DNA of 64,000 nt from Didemnitutus sp041906465 (lineage in GTDB: Bacteria; Verrucomicrobiota; Verrucomicrobiia; Opitutales; Opitutaceae): assembly GCA_041906465.1 (NCBI GenBank), contig JAYRJE010000005.1, forward strand, positions 186,001 to 250,000, read 5' to 3'. The notes below the pieces were generated by a model. It saw only the letters and a list, made by a program, of their open reading frames with translations, was not told the origin of the DNA and did no database searches. Of the stretch, positions 41,817 to 51,278 are shown piece by piece. The position numbers and the translations under genes were made by a program. Numbering within the stretch: position 1 is the stretch's first letter; each line of letters begins with the position of its first letter.

Positions 41817-43733
41817 TTAGTAAGCCCGGCCTTCGGCTTTTTCGAAATAGTTCACGTAGGCCTGATTCGCGACGCGGTAGCCGCCGGGCGTCGGATACTT
41901 TCCGGTGAAATACCAGTCGCCCGTGTGGTTCGGCAGCGCGCGGTGCAGGCTCTCGATCGATTGGAAGATAATTTCCACCTCGCCCTTCCACTCGGTGCCC
42001 TTCGGCGTCACGAGTTCGGTGATCTTCTCGGAAACTTCCTCGGCCGTGAACGGCTCGTAGATTTTCCGCACGTGATTGACCGGCTCGGCGGACGGCGTTT
42101 CCACCTCCGCGCGACACAGCCGATAAACCTCCTCGATCAGCGCGGCCTGGCCGCGCTCCTTGAGCAGCGCAATCGCCGCCTCGAACGCGATGAACTTGCC
42201 GACCTCCGACATGTCGATGCCGTAGCAATCCGGGTAACGGATCTGCGGCGCGGTCGACGCGATGACGATTTTCTTCGGATTGAGCCGGCCGAGGATGCGC
42301 AGGATCGAGCGGCGCAGCGTCGTGCCGCGCACGATCGAGTCGTCGATGCACACGAGATTGTCCTCCGGCGCGACGATGCCGTAGGTGACGTCGTAGACGT
42401 GCGACGCGAGATTGTTGCGCCACTTTTCCTGGCCGATGAACGTGCGCAGCTTCGCGTCCTTCGACACGATCTTTTCGCCGCGGGGCCAGTTGCGCAGGAT
42501 GAGATCGTCCACCGCCGCTTCGTCGAGCGTGCCGGCCTTCGCGCGGTCGAGCAGGTCCTGCTTCACTTCGGCACGGCGACGGAAACGCAGCTCGCTCATC
42601 AAACCAAGATACGCGACTTCCGCGGTGTTCGGGATGAACGAGAAGATCGTGTGCTCGAGATTGCGATCGATGGCCTTGAGAATCGGGCCGGCCAGCTCGG
42701 CGCCGAGGGCCTTGCGCTCGCGGTAGATGTCCGCGTCGTTGCCGCGCGAAAAATAGATGCGCTCGAACGTGCACTGCGAACGCGGCAGCGCGGCTTTCAC
42801 GCGCTCGACGCGCACCGTGCCGCGCTTTTTCACGACGACCGCCGTGCCGGGCTCGAGTTCGCGCACTTCGGACGCCTGGCGGCCGAACACGGTGCAAAGC
42901 GGCGCGCGCTCCGAGGCGAACGCCACCACCTCGTCGTCCTCGAACCAGTGGCACGGCCGGATGCCCGACGGATCGCGCGTGACGAACGCATCACCGTTGC
43001 CCAGCGCGCCAATCAGCGTGTAACCACCGTCCCATTGCGCGGAAACTTCACGCAGCACCTGCGCCGGATCCATGTCCTCGCTGATGCGGCGCGAAATTTC
43101 CGTGCCCGCGAGATCGCCGCGACTCTTCAGCGCGCGGTAGAGTTCCTCGTGGTGCTCGTCGAGTCCGTGGCCGAGCATCTCGAGCAACGCCTGCGTGTCG
43201 GTGGCGAAAATCGGATGCTGGCCGGTCGCGGTCAGGGCGGCGTTGAGCACCGCCGTGTTGGTCATGTTGAAATTGCCCGCGAGCACGAGATTGCGCGTCG
43301 GCCATGAGCTGCGGCGAAAATACGGGTGGCACGCGCTGAGATTGTAGCCGCCCGAGGTGCCGTAACGCAGATGCCCGAGGTAGAGTTCGCCGCAGAAATC
43401 GAAGTTCTTCTTCGCCGTGTCCGGAAACTCCGGGTGCACCGTCCCCTCGCCCACCAGCTGGTTGTAGCGCGCGATCATCGGCTGGAAGATCTTGTCCAGC
43501 GGGTTCGACTCCACGTTGCGCTCGCGGAACATGTAGGGCTCGCCCGGCGGCACGTCGAACTTCACGCACGCGACGCCCGCGCCGTCCTGGCCGCGGTTGT
43601 GCTGCTTCTCCATCAGCAGGAACAGCTGGTAAAGGCCCCAGAGCGGCGAGCCGTATTTCTCCTGGTAATAGGAGAGCGGCTGTTTGAGCCGGATCAGGGC
43701 GATGCCACATTCGTGGGAGAGAAATTCGCTCAT
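41817..43733 (-). CDS. purF: amidophosphoribosyltransferase
   Basis: A 638-residue enzyme for the first step of purine synthesis. The glutaminase half starts at Cys9 (HECGIALIRL), so a short leader must be removed or tolerated, as in Bacteroidetes-type PurF. Further sites are HNRGQDGAG, LGHLRYGTSG, GNFNMTNT and RDPSGIRPCHW. The transferase half has the PRPP motif LVCIDDSIVRGTTLR. It is longer than the classical enzyme by about 130 residues, mostly at the C-terminus. It diverges from purL and precedes purM. Confidence 0.94.
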   Translation of the reverse strand: MSEFLSHECGIALIRLKQPLSYYQEKYGSPLWGLYQLFLLMEKQHNRGQDGAGVACVKFDVPPGEPYMFRERNVESNPLDKIFQPMIARYNQLVGEGTVHPEFPDTAKKNFDFCGELYLGHLRYGTSGGYNLSACHPYFRRSSWPTRNLVLAGNFNMTNTAVLNAALTATGQHPIFATDTQALLEMLGHGLDEHHEELYRALKSRGDLAGTEISRRISEDMDPAQVLREVSAQWDGGYTLIGALGNGDAFVTRDPSGIRPCHWFEDDEVVAFASERAPLCTVFGRQASEVRELEPGTAVVVKKRGTVRVERVKAALPRSQCTFERIYFSRGNDADIYRERKALGAELAGPILKAIDRNLEHTIFSFIPNTAEVAYLGLMSELRFRRRAEVKQDLLDRAKAGTLDEAAVDDLILRNWPRGEKIVSKDAKLRTFIGQEKWRNNLASHVYDVTYGIVAPEDNLVCIDDSIVRGTTLRRSILRILGRLNPKKIVIASTAPQIRYPDCYGIDMSEVGKFIAFEAAIALLKERGQAALIEEVYRLCRAEVETPSAEPVNHVRKIYEPFTAEEVSEKITELVTPKGTEWKGEVEIIFQSIESLHRALPNHTGDWYFTGKYPTPGGYRVANQAYVNYFEKAEGRAY

Positions 43734-43992
43734 CGGGTGGGAAAGCGTAGAGTTGGTGCGACCGCGAATTGGTCAACGGCTTTCTCCACAACGCGCGTCA
43801 AACGCACGTCGCATTGTAGGACGGGGTCGCCGAACCCCACCTGGATCGGGTGCAATGCCGCGCTCGCGGCGGGGTTCGGCGACCCCGCCCTACAGCGCTC
43901 GACTCCCACCGGCACAGTTTGACGCGACAAACTGTGCTGTGCCGGTTCCGCCGCTTGACGCCGCCCGCGGCACGGTAACCCTGCCTAGACTC
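43734..43992. promoter_or_regulatory. divergent purF-purL intergenic region with palindrome
   Basis: Holds the outward promoters of purF and purL. Most of the visible structure is one palindrome (43816-43893). No PurR-type operator or guanine riboswitch was recognised. No gene is seen. Confidence 0.5.
43816..43893. repeat. palindromic repeat GTAGGACGGGGTCGCC
   Basis: Left arm GTAGGACGGGGTCGCCGAAC and right arm ending GGTTCGGCGACCCCGCCCTAC, with one mismatch and a central region of about 26 bases. The outer GTAGG / CCTAC tips recall the GGTAGGGCG family, but the arms differ. Confidence 0.8.
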
Positions 43993-46900
43993 ATGCTGAC
44001 GCTCCGCGGTTCGCCCGCCCTCTCGAACTTCCGCCTTCAGAAGCTGCTGCAAGACCTCACGGCCGCCGGCCTCCCGGTGCACGCGATCGCGACGGAGTTC
44101 GTGCACGTCGTCGAGACCAACGCCGACCTGACCGCCGCCGAGCGCGACGTCCTCGAAAAAATCCTCACCTACGGCCCGAGCCGCGCCGCCGAAAGCGTCC
44201 GCGGTCTCACGTTCGTCGTCGCCCCGCGTCCGGGCACGCTCTCGCCGTGGTCATCGAAGGCCACCGACATCGCGCACATTTGCGGCCTGACGAAGATCGC
44301 CCGCATCGAGCGCGTCACGAGCTTCACCTTCGATTGTGGGAGCATGGAATTTTCCGCGGCACAACGCACGCAACTCGCCGCCCGCATTCACGACCGCATG
44401 ACGCAGGTCGTTTTCCCGGACCTCGCGTCCTGCGCCGTGCTCTTCCGCCACGAGTCGCCGCGCCCGCTCACGAGCGTCCCGGTGCTCGCGCAAGGCCGTG
44501 CCGCTCTCGTTGAAGCGAACAAATCCCTCGGCCTCGCGCTCGCCGAGGACGAGATCGATTACCTCGTCGCCGCCTTCACCAAGCTCGGCCGCGACCCGCA
44601 TGACGTGGAGTTGATGATGTTCGCGCAAGCGAACTCCGAGCATTGCCGCCACAAGATCTTCAACGCCTCCTGGGAAATCGACGGACAGCCGCGCGACCGC
44701 TCGCTGTTCCAGATGATCAAGAACACCTATCAGCTGCACAGCGACGGCATCCTGTCCGCCTACAAGGACAACGCCGCCGTGCTCGTCGGCTCGAAAGGCG
44801 GCCGCTTCTACGTCGACCCGCAGACCGGCGAATACGCCGCGCACGCCGAGGACATCCACGTGCTCTGCAAGGTTGAGACGCACAACCACCCGACCGCCAT
44901 CTCGCCCTTCCCCGGCGCCGCCACCGGCTCGGGCGGCGAAATCCGCGATGAAGGTGCCACCGGCCGCGGCGCGAAACCCAAGGCCGGCCTCGTCGGCTTC
45001 ACCGTCTCGAACCTGAAGCTCCCCGGCGCCGTGCAGCCCTGGGAAAAAGATTTCGGCAAACCCGGCCGCATCGTCTCCGCCCTCGACATCATGATCGAAG
45101 GCCCGCTCGGCGGCGCCGCGTTCAACAACGAGTTCGGCCGCCCCGCGATCAACGGCTACTTCCGCACCTTCGAAGCCGAAGTGCCCGGTGCCAAAGGCAC
45201 CGAACTCCGCGGCTACCACAAGCCCATCATGCTCGCCGGCGGCCTCGGCAACATCCGCGCCGACCACGTGAAGAAGGGCGAGATCAACCCGGGCGACAAA
45301 CTCGTCGTGCTCGGCGGCCCCGCGATGCTCATCGGCCTCGGCGGCGGCGCCGCCAGTTCGATGGCGACCGGCGCCGGCGCCGAGGATCTCGATTTCGCCT
45401 CCGTCCAGCGCGACAACGCCGAAATGGAGCGCCGCTGCCAAGAGGTCATCGATCGCTGCTGGGCGCTCGGCGACGCAAATCCAATCTCGTTCATCCACGA
45501 TGTCGGCGCTGGCGGCCTCTCGAACGCCCTGCCCGAACTCGTGAACGACGGCGGTCGCGGCGGCCGCTTCGATCTCCGCAAAGTCCCCAACGACGAGCCC
45601 GGCATGAGCCCGCTCGAACTCTGGTGCAACGAATCGCAGGAGCGCTACGTCCTCGCCGTGCCGGCCGACCGGATCGACGCGTTCGCGAAACTCTGCGAGC
45701 GCGAACGCTGCCCGTTCGCCGTCGTCGGCGAAGCCACCGAAGAGAAACGCCTCGTCGTCGAGGATCCGCATTTCAAGAACCAGCCGATCGATCTCCCGCT
45801 CGACGTGCTGCTCGGCAAGCCGCCGCGCATGCACCGGAAAACCACGTCCGCGCCGCGCGCGCTCAAGCCGCTCACGCTCGGCGACGTCACGCTCACCGAG
45901 GCGATCCGCCGCGTGCTCTCCCACCCGACCGTCGCGGACAAGACCTTCCTTATTTCAATCGGCGACCGCTCTGTCGGCGGTCTGATCGCCCGCGATCAAT
46001 TCGTCGGCCCGTGGCAAGTTCCCGTCGCCGACTGCGGCGTGAGCGTCGCCGCATTCGACGTCACTACGGGTGAAGCGATGGCCATGGGCGAACGCACGCC
46101 CGTCGCGATCAACAACGCCGCCGCTTCCGCCCGCCTCGCCGTCGGCGAAGCACTGACCAACCTCGCCGCCGCCCAGATCGGCGCGCTCGGCAAAGTCAAC
46201 CTCTCCGCCAACTGGATGGCCGCTCCCGCCGTCGGCAGCGACGGCGCCGATCTCTACGCCGCCGTGCAAGCCGTCGGCATGGAACTCTGTCCCGCGCTCG
46301 GCATCACGATCCCCGTCGGCAAGGACTCGATGAGCATGAGCACCGTCTGGAAGGACGGCGCGGCCGAGAAGCGCATGACCGCGCCCGTCTCGCTCATCGT
46401 CTCCGCCTTCGCCGCCGTCGAAGACGTCCGCCTCACGCTCACGCCGCAACTCCAGCGCGACACCGATTCGGTCCTCCTCCTCGTCGATCTCGGCCGCGGC
46501 CAAAACCGTCTCGGCGGCTCGCTGCTCGCGCAGGTGCTCAACCAAACCGGCGCCGACGCGCCCGACGTTGATCGCGCCGAAGACCTGAAGAATTTCTGGA
46601 ACGTCATCCAGCAACTCGGCCGCGAGCAAAAGCTCCTCGCCTACCACGACCGCTCCGACGGCGGCCTGCTCGCCACCGCGGTCGAGATGGCGTTCGCGGG
46701 ACACACCGGCATCGAACTCGATCTGCCCGCCGCCGCGATCAAGCTCAGCGACAACGCCCCGAGCGTCTTCGGCCAGCTCTTCGCCGAAGAACTCGGCGCC
46801 GTGCTTCAAGTCCGCCAGTCGGACCTCGACCACGTCGTCCTCGCGCTGCGCTCGCACGGCTTCAAGGCCTGCACGTCCGTCATCGGCAAACTCAACGCGC

Positions 46901-47961
46901 AACACCGCGTCGTCATTCGCCAGGCCGGCCGCGTGCTCTACGACGAAGACCTCTTCGCGCTCCGCGCGCTCTGGTCGGACGTCACGCGCCGTATCCAGAC
47001 CCTCCGCGACAACCCCGCGTGCGCCGAACAGGAATTCCAGCTCAAGCTCCAGCGCGAGAACCCCGGCATCAGCCCGAAGCTCACGTTTCAAAACAAACCG
47101 TTCTTACAGGAGAAAACGGAGAGAACTGAGACGGCAGAGAAACCCACTTCCTCTGTTTCCTCCGTTACCTCCTGTTCAAACAAATCCCGCCCGAAGGTCG
47201 CGATCCTCCGCGAGCAAGGTGTCAACGGCCAGGTCGAGATGGCCGCGGCGTTCACGCGCGCCGGCTTCACCGCGGTCGACGTGCACATGACCGACATTCT
47301 CAGCGGCCGCATCTCGCTGCGCGATTTCCGCGGCGTCGCAGCCTGCGGCGGCTTCAGCTACGGCGACGTCCTCGGCGCCGGCGAAGGCTGGGCCAAGAGC
47401 ATTCTGTTCCACGAGCGCGCGCGCGCCGAGTTCGCCGCCTTCTTCGCGCGCGAAGACGCCTTCGCCCTCGGCGTGTGCAACGGCTGCCAGATGATGAGCA
47501 ATCTCCACTCGCTCATCCCGGGCTCCGACCACTGGCCGCACTTCGTGCAGAACAAGTCCGAACGCTTCGAGGCGCGCTACGTTTCGCTCAAAATCGAGCC
47601 AAGCCCGAGCGTGCTCTTCCGCGGCATGGCAGGCTCGGTCATCCCCGTCGTCGTCTCGCACGGCGAGGGCTTCACCGAGTTCAAGAGCGCCGACGCGGCG
47701 CGCGCGTGCAGCGAGTCCGGCCTCGTCGCCGCGCGCTACGTGGACAACTTCCACGCCCCCACCGAGCATTACCCGGTCAACCCGAACGGCTCGCCCTTCG
47801 GCATGACCGCGCTGACAACGACGACCGGCCGCGTGACGATCATGATGCCCCACCCCGAGCGCACCACGCGCACGCTCAACCACAGCTGGGCGCCCGCCGG
47901 CTGGGGCGAGGAGTCGCCATGGATGCAGCTGTTCCACAACGCGCGCACGTGGGTCGGCTGA
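43993..47961 (+). CDS. purL: phosphoribosylformylglycinamidine synthase, fused large form
   Basis: A 1,322-residue FGAM synthase with synthetase and glutaminase parts fused, like the proteobacterial enzyme. Seen: FAQANSEHCRHKIFNASWEI, VETHNHPTAISPFPGAATGS, GEIRDEGATGRGAKPKAGLV, IGLGGGAASSMATGAG and SAPRALKPL before the second half, then LSANWMAA and GKDSMSM. The glutaminase end has VAACGGFSYGDVLGAGEGWA, LGVCNGCQMM (nucleophile Cys) and HPERTTRTL. About 23 residues near 1039-1061 (EKTERTETAEKPTSSVSSVT) come from an inserted repeat, in the linker before the glutaminase domain. ATG 43993 is chosen. Confidence 0.95.
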   Translation: MLTLRGSPALSNFRLQKLLQDLTAAGLPVHAIATEFVHVVETNADLTAAERDVLEKILTYGPSRAAESVRGLTFVVAPRPGTLSPWSSKATDIAHICGLTKIARIERVTSFTFDCGSMEFSAAQRTQLAARIHDRMTQVVFPDLASCAVLFRHESPRPLTSVPVLAQGRAALVEANKSLGLALAEDEIDYLVAAFTKLGRDPHDVELMMFAQANSEHCRHKIFNASWEIDGQPRDRSLFQMIKNTYQLHSDGILSAYKDNAAVLVGSKGGRFYVDPQTGEYAAHAEDIHVLCKVETHNHPTAISPFPGAATGSGGEIRDEGATGRGAKPKAGLVGFTVSNLKLPGAVQPWEKDFGKPGRIVSALDIMIEGPLGGAAFNNEFGRPAINGYFRTFEAEVPGAKGTELRGYHKPIMLAGGLGNIRADHVKKGEINPGDKLVVLGGPAMLIGLGGGAASSMATGAGAEDLDFASVQRDNAEMERRCQEVIDRCWALGDANPISFIHDVGAGGLSNALPELVNDGGRGGRFDLRKVPNDEPGMSPLELWCNESQERYVLAVPADRIDAFAKLCERERCPFAVVGEATEEKRLVVEDPHFKNQPIDLPLDVLLGKPPRMHRKTTSAPRALKPLTLGDVTLTEAIRRVLSHPTVADKTFLISIGDRSVGGLIARDQFVGPWQVPVADCGVSVAAFDVTTGEAMAMGERTPVAINNAAASARLAVGEALTNLAAAQIGALGKVNLSANWMAAPAVGSDGADLYAAVQAVGMELCPALGITIPVGKDSMSMSTVWKDGAAEKRMTAPVSLIVSAFAAVEDVRLTLTPQLQRDTDSVLLLVDLGRGQNRLGGSLLAQVLNQTGADAPDVDRAEDLKNFWNVIQQLGREQKLLAYHDRSDGGLLATAVEMAFAGHTGIELDLPAAAIKLSDNAPSVFGQLFAEELGAVLQVRQSDLDHVVLALRSHGFKACTSVIGKLNAQHRVVIRQAGRVLYDEDLFALRALWSDVTRRIQTLRDNPACAEQEFQLKLQRENPGISPKLTFQNKPFLQEKTERTETAEKPTSSVSSVTSCSNKSRPKVAILREQGVNGQVEMAAAFTRAGFTAVDVHMTDILSGRISLRDFRGVAACGGFSYGDVLGAGEGWAKSILFHERARAEFAAFFAREDAFALGVCNGCQMMSNLHSLIPGSDHWPHFVQNKSERFEARYVSLKIEPSPSVLFRGMAGSVIPVVVSHGEGFTEFKSADAARACSESGLVAARYVDNFHAPTEHYPVNPNGSPFGMTALTTTTGRVTIMMPHPERTTRTLNHSWAPAGWGEESPWMQLFHNARTWVG
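47106..47175. repeat. ACAGGAG inverted repeat inserted in purL
   Basis: Arms ACAGGAGAAAACGGAGAGAA and its imperfect mirror ending CCTCCGTTACCTCCTGT flank a short centre. It is in frame and falls between domains. Its sequence is unrelated to the other two coding insertions. Confidence 0.75.
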
Positions 47962-48057
47962 TTTCTTGCGGGAGCATCAGCGCGAAACCTCGCTTGCTTC
48001 CGGCGGCGGCGGTCCGTTGATTTTCCAGACCCTCCTTGGGCCGAGGGATGCTTTGCT

Positions 48058-48666
48058 ATGGCCCCAAGACTCTCTGACGAAGACAAAACCGGTTACCTGA
48101 TTCAGGACGGCGAGCTCACCCGCGGTCCCTTCACCCTCGAAGGCCTCGAGTCGCTCGTCTACCTCGGCCAGATCACGCCCGAGACCTTGATCCGCCGTGA
48201 AGACGAGCCTGCGCTCGTGCCCGTGCGTTCCACCGCGCTGCGCACGCGCCTGTTTCCCAAACTCATCGAACGCACCGCGCCGGCCGCTTGGGAAAAGCCG
48301 GGCCGGACATGCCAACCGACTTCCGCCGCAACGCGCTCACGCAACCCGCTCGGGTTCGGCGCGACGAAGTTCGAACGCGTGAACAACACCCCCGGCACGG
48401 GCGAGAGCGTCGACGTCACGACGATGCTCGAGGAAGTGCGGCAGATGGAACGCAACGCCGGCCTCGATCAGTTGAAACCGGATCGCTTCAAGGTATCGCG
48501 CCGCACGAAGGATTTCTGGATCATGCTCATCGTCGGCAACGCGCTGCTGCTCGGTGGCGGCATTGCCATGCAAAGCCTCACCAGTCTCGTCTTCGCGATC
48601 GGAGGCATGGGGCTGTTCACCTTCGGCCTGCTCTGGTCGATGTATGGCGTGATGGACCGTTATTGA
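48058..48666 (+). CDS. GYF-like domain membrane protein
   Basis: A 202-residue protein. The head (GYLIQDGELTRGPFTLEGLE, then LVYLGQITPETLIRRE) is a GYF_2/DUF4339-like module found on bacterial membrane proteins. A charged middle with TTMLEEVRQMERNAG leads to two membrane segments (FWIMLIVGNALLLGGGIAM and LVFAIGGMGLFTFGLLW). The function is unknown. The gene stands alone, 96 bp after purL and before a palindrome. Confidence 0.72.
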   Translation: MAPRLSDEDKTGYLIQDGELTRGPFTLEGLESLVYLGQITPETLIRREDEPALVPVRSTALRTRLFPKLIERTAPAAWEKPGRTCQPTSAATRSRNPLGFGATKFERVNNTPGTGESVDVTTMLEEVRQMERNAGLDQLKPDRFKVSRRTKDFWIMLIVGNALLLGGGIAMQSLTSLVFAIGGMGLFTFGLLWSMYGVMDRY

Positions 48667-48698
48667 GCGGCTGAGGGCCGGAATTTCAGACACCGCCG

Positions 48699-48779
48699 TG
48701 GAGGGGGCGGCTCCCGCCGCGCCGCGAACGTTCTCTTCGTCCCCGCACCTCCACGGCGCGGCAGGAGCCGCGCCCTCCA
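48699..48779. repeat. palindromic repeat TGGAGGGGGCGGCTCC
   Basis: Left arm TGGAGGGGGCGGCTCCCGCC and right arm GGCGCGGCAGGAGCCGCGCC, ending CCTCCA, with small mismatches and a central 30 bases. It fills part of the 270-bp gap before the acyl-CoA dehydrogenase gene; 48780-48936 shows no other feature except the presumed promoter. Confidence 0.75.
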
Positions 48780-48936
48780 TTCTCGCACGATCCTCCCCCG
48801 CACACATCGTTCACCCGGAAAATCCCCGGGACGTGAGCCACGCATAACGCGGCATTCGCGTTTTTGATAACGCGTGTCGTTCGTCGTGGCGCGGTTGCTT
48901 ATGACAATTGCGTGCCTTTGTTCAGGATACCCCACG

Positions 48937-50106
48937 ATGCAGCTCGCTCCCTCGCTCACCGAAGAAATCGATGCGTTGCGCCAGACCGTGCGCGACTTCG
49001 CCGCCAAGGAAATCGCTCCACGCGCCGCCGCGATCGACGAGAAAAACGACTTCCCGCACGACCTCTGGCGCAAGCTCGGCGACCTCGGCGTGCTCGGCAT
49101 CACGGTTGCCGAGGAGTTCGGCGGCAGCGGCATGGGCTACCTCGCGCACCTCGTCGCGATGGAGGAAATCTCCCGCGCCTCCGCATCCGTCGGCCTCGCC
49201 TACGGCGCGCACTCGAATCTCTGCGTCAACAACCTCTTCCTGAACGGCAACGCGGAACAGCGCGCCCGCTTCCTGCCGAAACTGTGCTCGGGCAAATTCG
49301 TCGGCGCGCTCGCCATGTCCGAGGCTGGCGCCGGCTCCGACGTCGTCGGTTCCATGGCGTGCACCGCCGTGAAGAAGGCCGGCCGCTGGATCGCCAACGG
49401 CACGAAGATGTGGATCACCAACGGCCCCGACGCCGACGTGCTCATCGTCTACATGCGCACTGCGTCCAAAGAGCACGGCTCAAAAGCGATGACGGCCTTC
49501 CTCGTCGAAAGCGGCATGAAGGGTTTCAAGACGGCGCAGAAACTCGACAAACTCGGCATGCGCGGCTCGAACACCTGCGAACTCGTCTTCGAGGACTGCG
49601 AGATTCCGGAGGAGAACGTGCTCGGCGAGGTGAACGGCGGCTCCCGCGTCCTCATGAAGGGCCTCGACACTGAGCGCTGCGTGCTCTCCGGCGGACCGCT
49701 CGGCATCATGCAGGCCGCGATGGACATCGTGCTGCCCTACGTGCACACGCGAAAACAATTCGGCTCCGCCATCGGCACCTTCGGCCTCATGCAGGGCAAG
49801 ATCGCCGACATGTATGTCGCGCTGCAAAGCGCCCGCGCTTTCAGCTATCAGGTCGCGCGCTCGCTCGACGCCGGCATCGGACGCGCCGCGCGCAAGGACG
49901 CCGCGGCGTGCATCCTCTATGCGTCCGAGTGCGGCGTGAAGGTCGCCCTCGAAGCGATCCAGGCGCTCGGCGGCAACGGCTACATCAACGACTACGCCAC
50001 CGGCCGCCTGCTGCGCGACGCGAAGCTCTACGACATCGGCGCCGGCACGAACGAAATCCGTCGCATCCTCATCGGCCGCGAGCTCTACAACGAGACAGCG
50101 GACTGA
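48937..50106 (+). CDS. acyl-CoA dehydrogenase, isovaleryl-CoA type
   Basis: A 389-residue FAD enzyme. MSEAGAGSDVVGSMACTAVK, WITNGPDADVLIVYMRT, DKLGMRGSNTCELVFEDCEI and QALGGNGYINDYATGRLLRD are the family sites. LDTERCVLSGGPLGIMQAAM carries the glutamate placed as in isovaleryl-CoA dehydrogenase (about residue 243), so a leucine-degradation substrate is likely though not certain. ATG 48937 follows a gap with a palindrome. No other leucine-degradation genes are adjacent, but a 2-oxo acid dehydrogenase E1 lies 9 kb on. Confidence 0.88.
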   Translation: MQLAPSLTEEIDALRQTVRDFAAKEIAPRAAAIDEKNDFPHDLWRKLGDLGVLGITVAEEFGGSGMGYLAHLVAMEEISRASASVGLAYGAHSNLCVNNLFLNGNAEQRARFLPKLCSGKFVGALAMSEAGAGSDVVGSMACTAVKKAGRWIANGTKMWITNGPDADVLIVYMRTASKEHGSKAMTAFLVESGMKGFKTAQKLDKLGMRGSNTCELVFEDCEIPEENVLGEVNGGSRVLMKGLDTERCVLSGGPLGIMQAAMDIVLPYVHTRKQFGSAIGTFGLMQGKIADMYVALQSARAFSYQVARSLDAGIGRAARKDAAACILYASECGVKVALEAIQALGGNGYINDYATGRLLRDAKLYDIGAGTNEIRRILIGRELYNETAD

Positions 50107-50152
50107 AGCGGAGCCCAAGCAACCGCCAGCTCACCTGGCACGCGGCCTTGAG

Positions 50153-50205
50153 GTAGGAGCGGTTACCCTTGTCTTCGGCCTTTACAGAGGGCAACCGCCA
50201 CTACC
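50153..50205. repeat. palindromic repeat GTAGGAGCGGTTACCC
   Basis: Left arm GTAGGAGCGGTTACCC is mirrored imperfectly by GGGCAACCGCCACTAC around 21 bases. It stands between two convergent genes and may act as a boundary. Confidence 0.6.
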
Positions 50206-50251
50206 CTCGCCGTCGATCGGCGAGATTCCAAAGACCACGTCCCATCGCCCG

Positions 50252-51106
50252 CTACGGCACGACCGCGCTCGTCGCATTCTCCCCGCGCAACTCGCGCTCG
50301 ATCCAGTCGCGCAGCTTCACCAGGCCCTCGCGGCGCTGCGGGTGGTCGCGGCGCATCGTCTCGAGCAGCTTGATCGTCGCGACCGCGTAATCCAGCGGCG
50401 TCGCACTCGCCATCTTCGCCAGCTCGAAGGGATTGATCTCGCCGTTGCGGATCATCTGCCGCGCCTCCTGCTCGAGCTCATTCGTCGAGCCGCCCAGCGC
50501 ACCGGCATCGCCCTTGCCTTTCGAAAAACCACCTCCGCCGCCTCCACCGCCACCGTCCTTGTCGCTCGACGCGCCCTCGGCCTTGCCGCGCGGCTGACGC
50601 TCGATCGCGCCCGGATACATCTTTCCGTCGCGGCCCTGCACCGTGAGCACTTCCGGGATCCGCCCGGCTTTGACCATCTGTTGCCGGCAGCCGCGCACGA
50701 GTTCCGCCGACACCTTGCAGATTTCCGCGAGCGCCGCGTTGGCCAGCTCCGGCCACTCCTCGAGCGCGATCTCCACCGCGTTGCGCTTGTCGCCATTCGT
50801 GCGATAGATGCCATTGGTCGCGTTGGCGCCGAGCGCGTGGCGCAACGCCTCGGTGCGTCCGCCCGGCTGCACATTGGCGGAGATCGCCGGCGTGCCATTG
50901 CGCTTCGTCGCCAGGAAGCGATGAAATCCGTCCGCCAGCCAGTAGACGCTGCCGTCGAAATACACGTCGATCGGCGGGAACAGGGTGCCGCGCGCCATTT
51001 CTTCCGCGTAGCTTTCGACGGCGTCGTCGTTCGTCCGCAGCCGCGCCTGCGTGCCGCCGAAGATGTTGATCTTATCGAGAGGAATTTCCTGGGACTGCGA
51101 TTGCAT
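50252..51106 (-). CDS. ParB-like nuclease-fold protein
   Basis: A 284-residue protein. The head (EIPLDKINIFGGTQARLRTN, then YFDGSVYWLADGFHRFLATK) is a ParB/sulfiredoxin-type domain. A middle helix-turn-helix-like part (ANAALAEICKVSAELVRGCR) could bind DNA. A glycine-only run of nine near residue 195 joins a C-terminal helical part. It is not beside parA or an origin, so chromosome partitioning is unlikely; such proteins often regulate or modify DNA in accessory systems. Confidence 0.75.
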   Translation of the reverse strand: MQSQSQEIPLDKINIFGGTQARLRTNDDAVESYAEEMARGTLFPPIDVYFDGSVYWLADGFHRFLATKRNGTPAISANVQPGGRTEALRHALGANATNGIYRTNGDKRNAVEIALEEWPELANAALAEICKVSAELVRGCRQQMVKAGRIPEVLTVQGRDGKMYPGAIERQPRGKAEGASSDKDGGGGGGGGGFSKGKGDAGALGGSTNELEQEARQMIRNGEINPFELAKMASATPLDYAVATIKLLETMRRDHPQRREGLVKLRDWIERELRGENATSAVVP

Positions 51107-51278
51107 GAAAAAGGGCGCCGTTTTTGCCGGCGACGACGGCCTCCGCACAAGGGCAAAGGCTCATGCCCGCCAAATTTTTCCGCGCACAGCGCCCTCCGAC
51201 CGAGCGGCGACATTTTCCAAGTCGGTGCACGCACTCGCGGCTTCCGTCGCGCACACCGACGCGTAACGTAGTCGCGTC

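Noticed and set aside
40722..43307. 861-codon open frame on the plus strand
   Set aside because: Antisense to purM and purF, both with complete catalytic motifs.
43734..43992. Purine riboswitch between purF and purL
   Set aside because: No conserved purine-aptamer loops were found; the visible structure is a dispersed palindrome.
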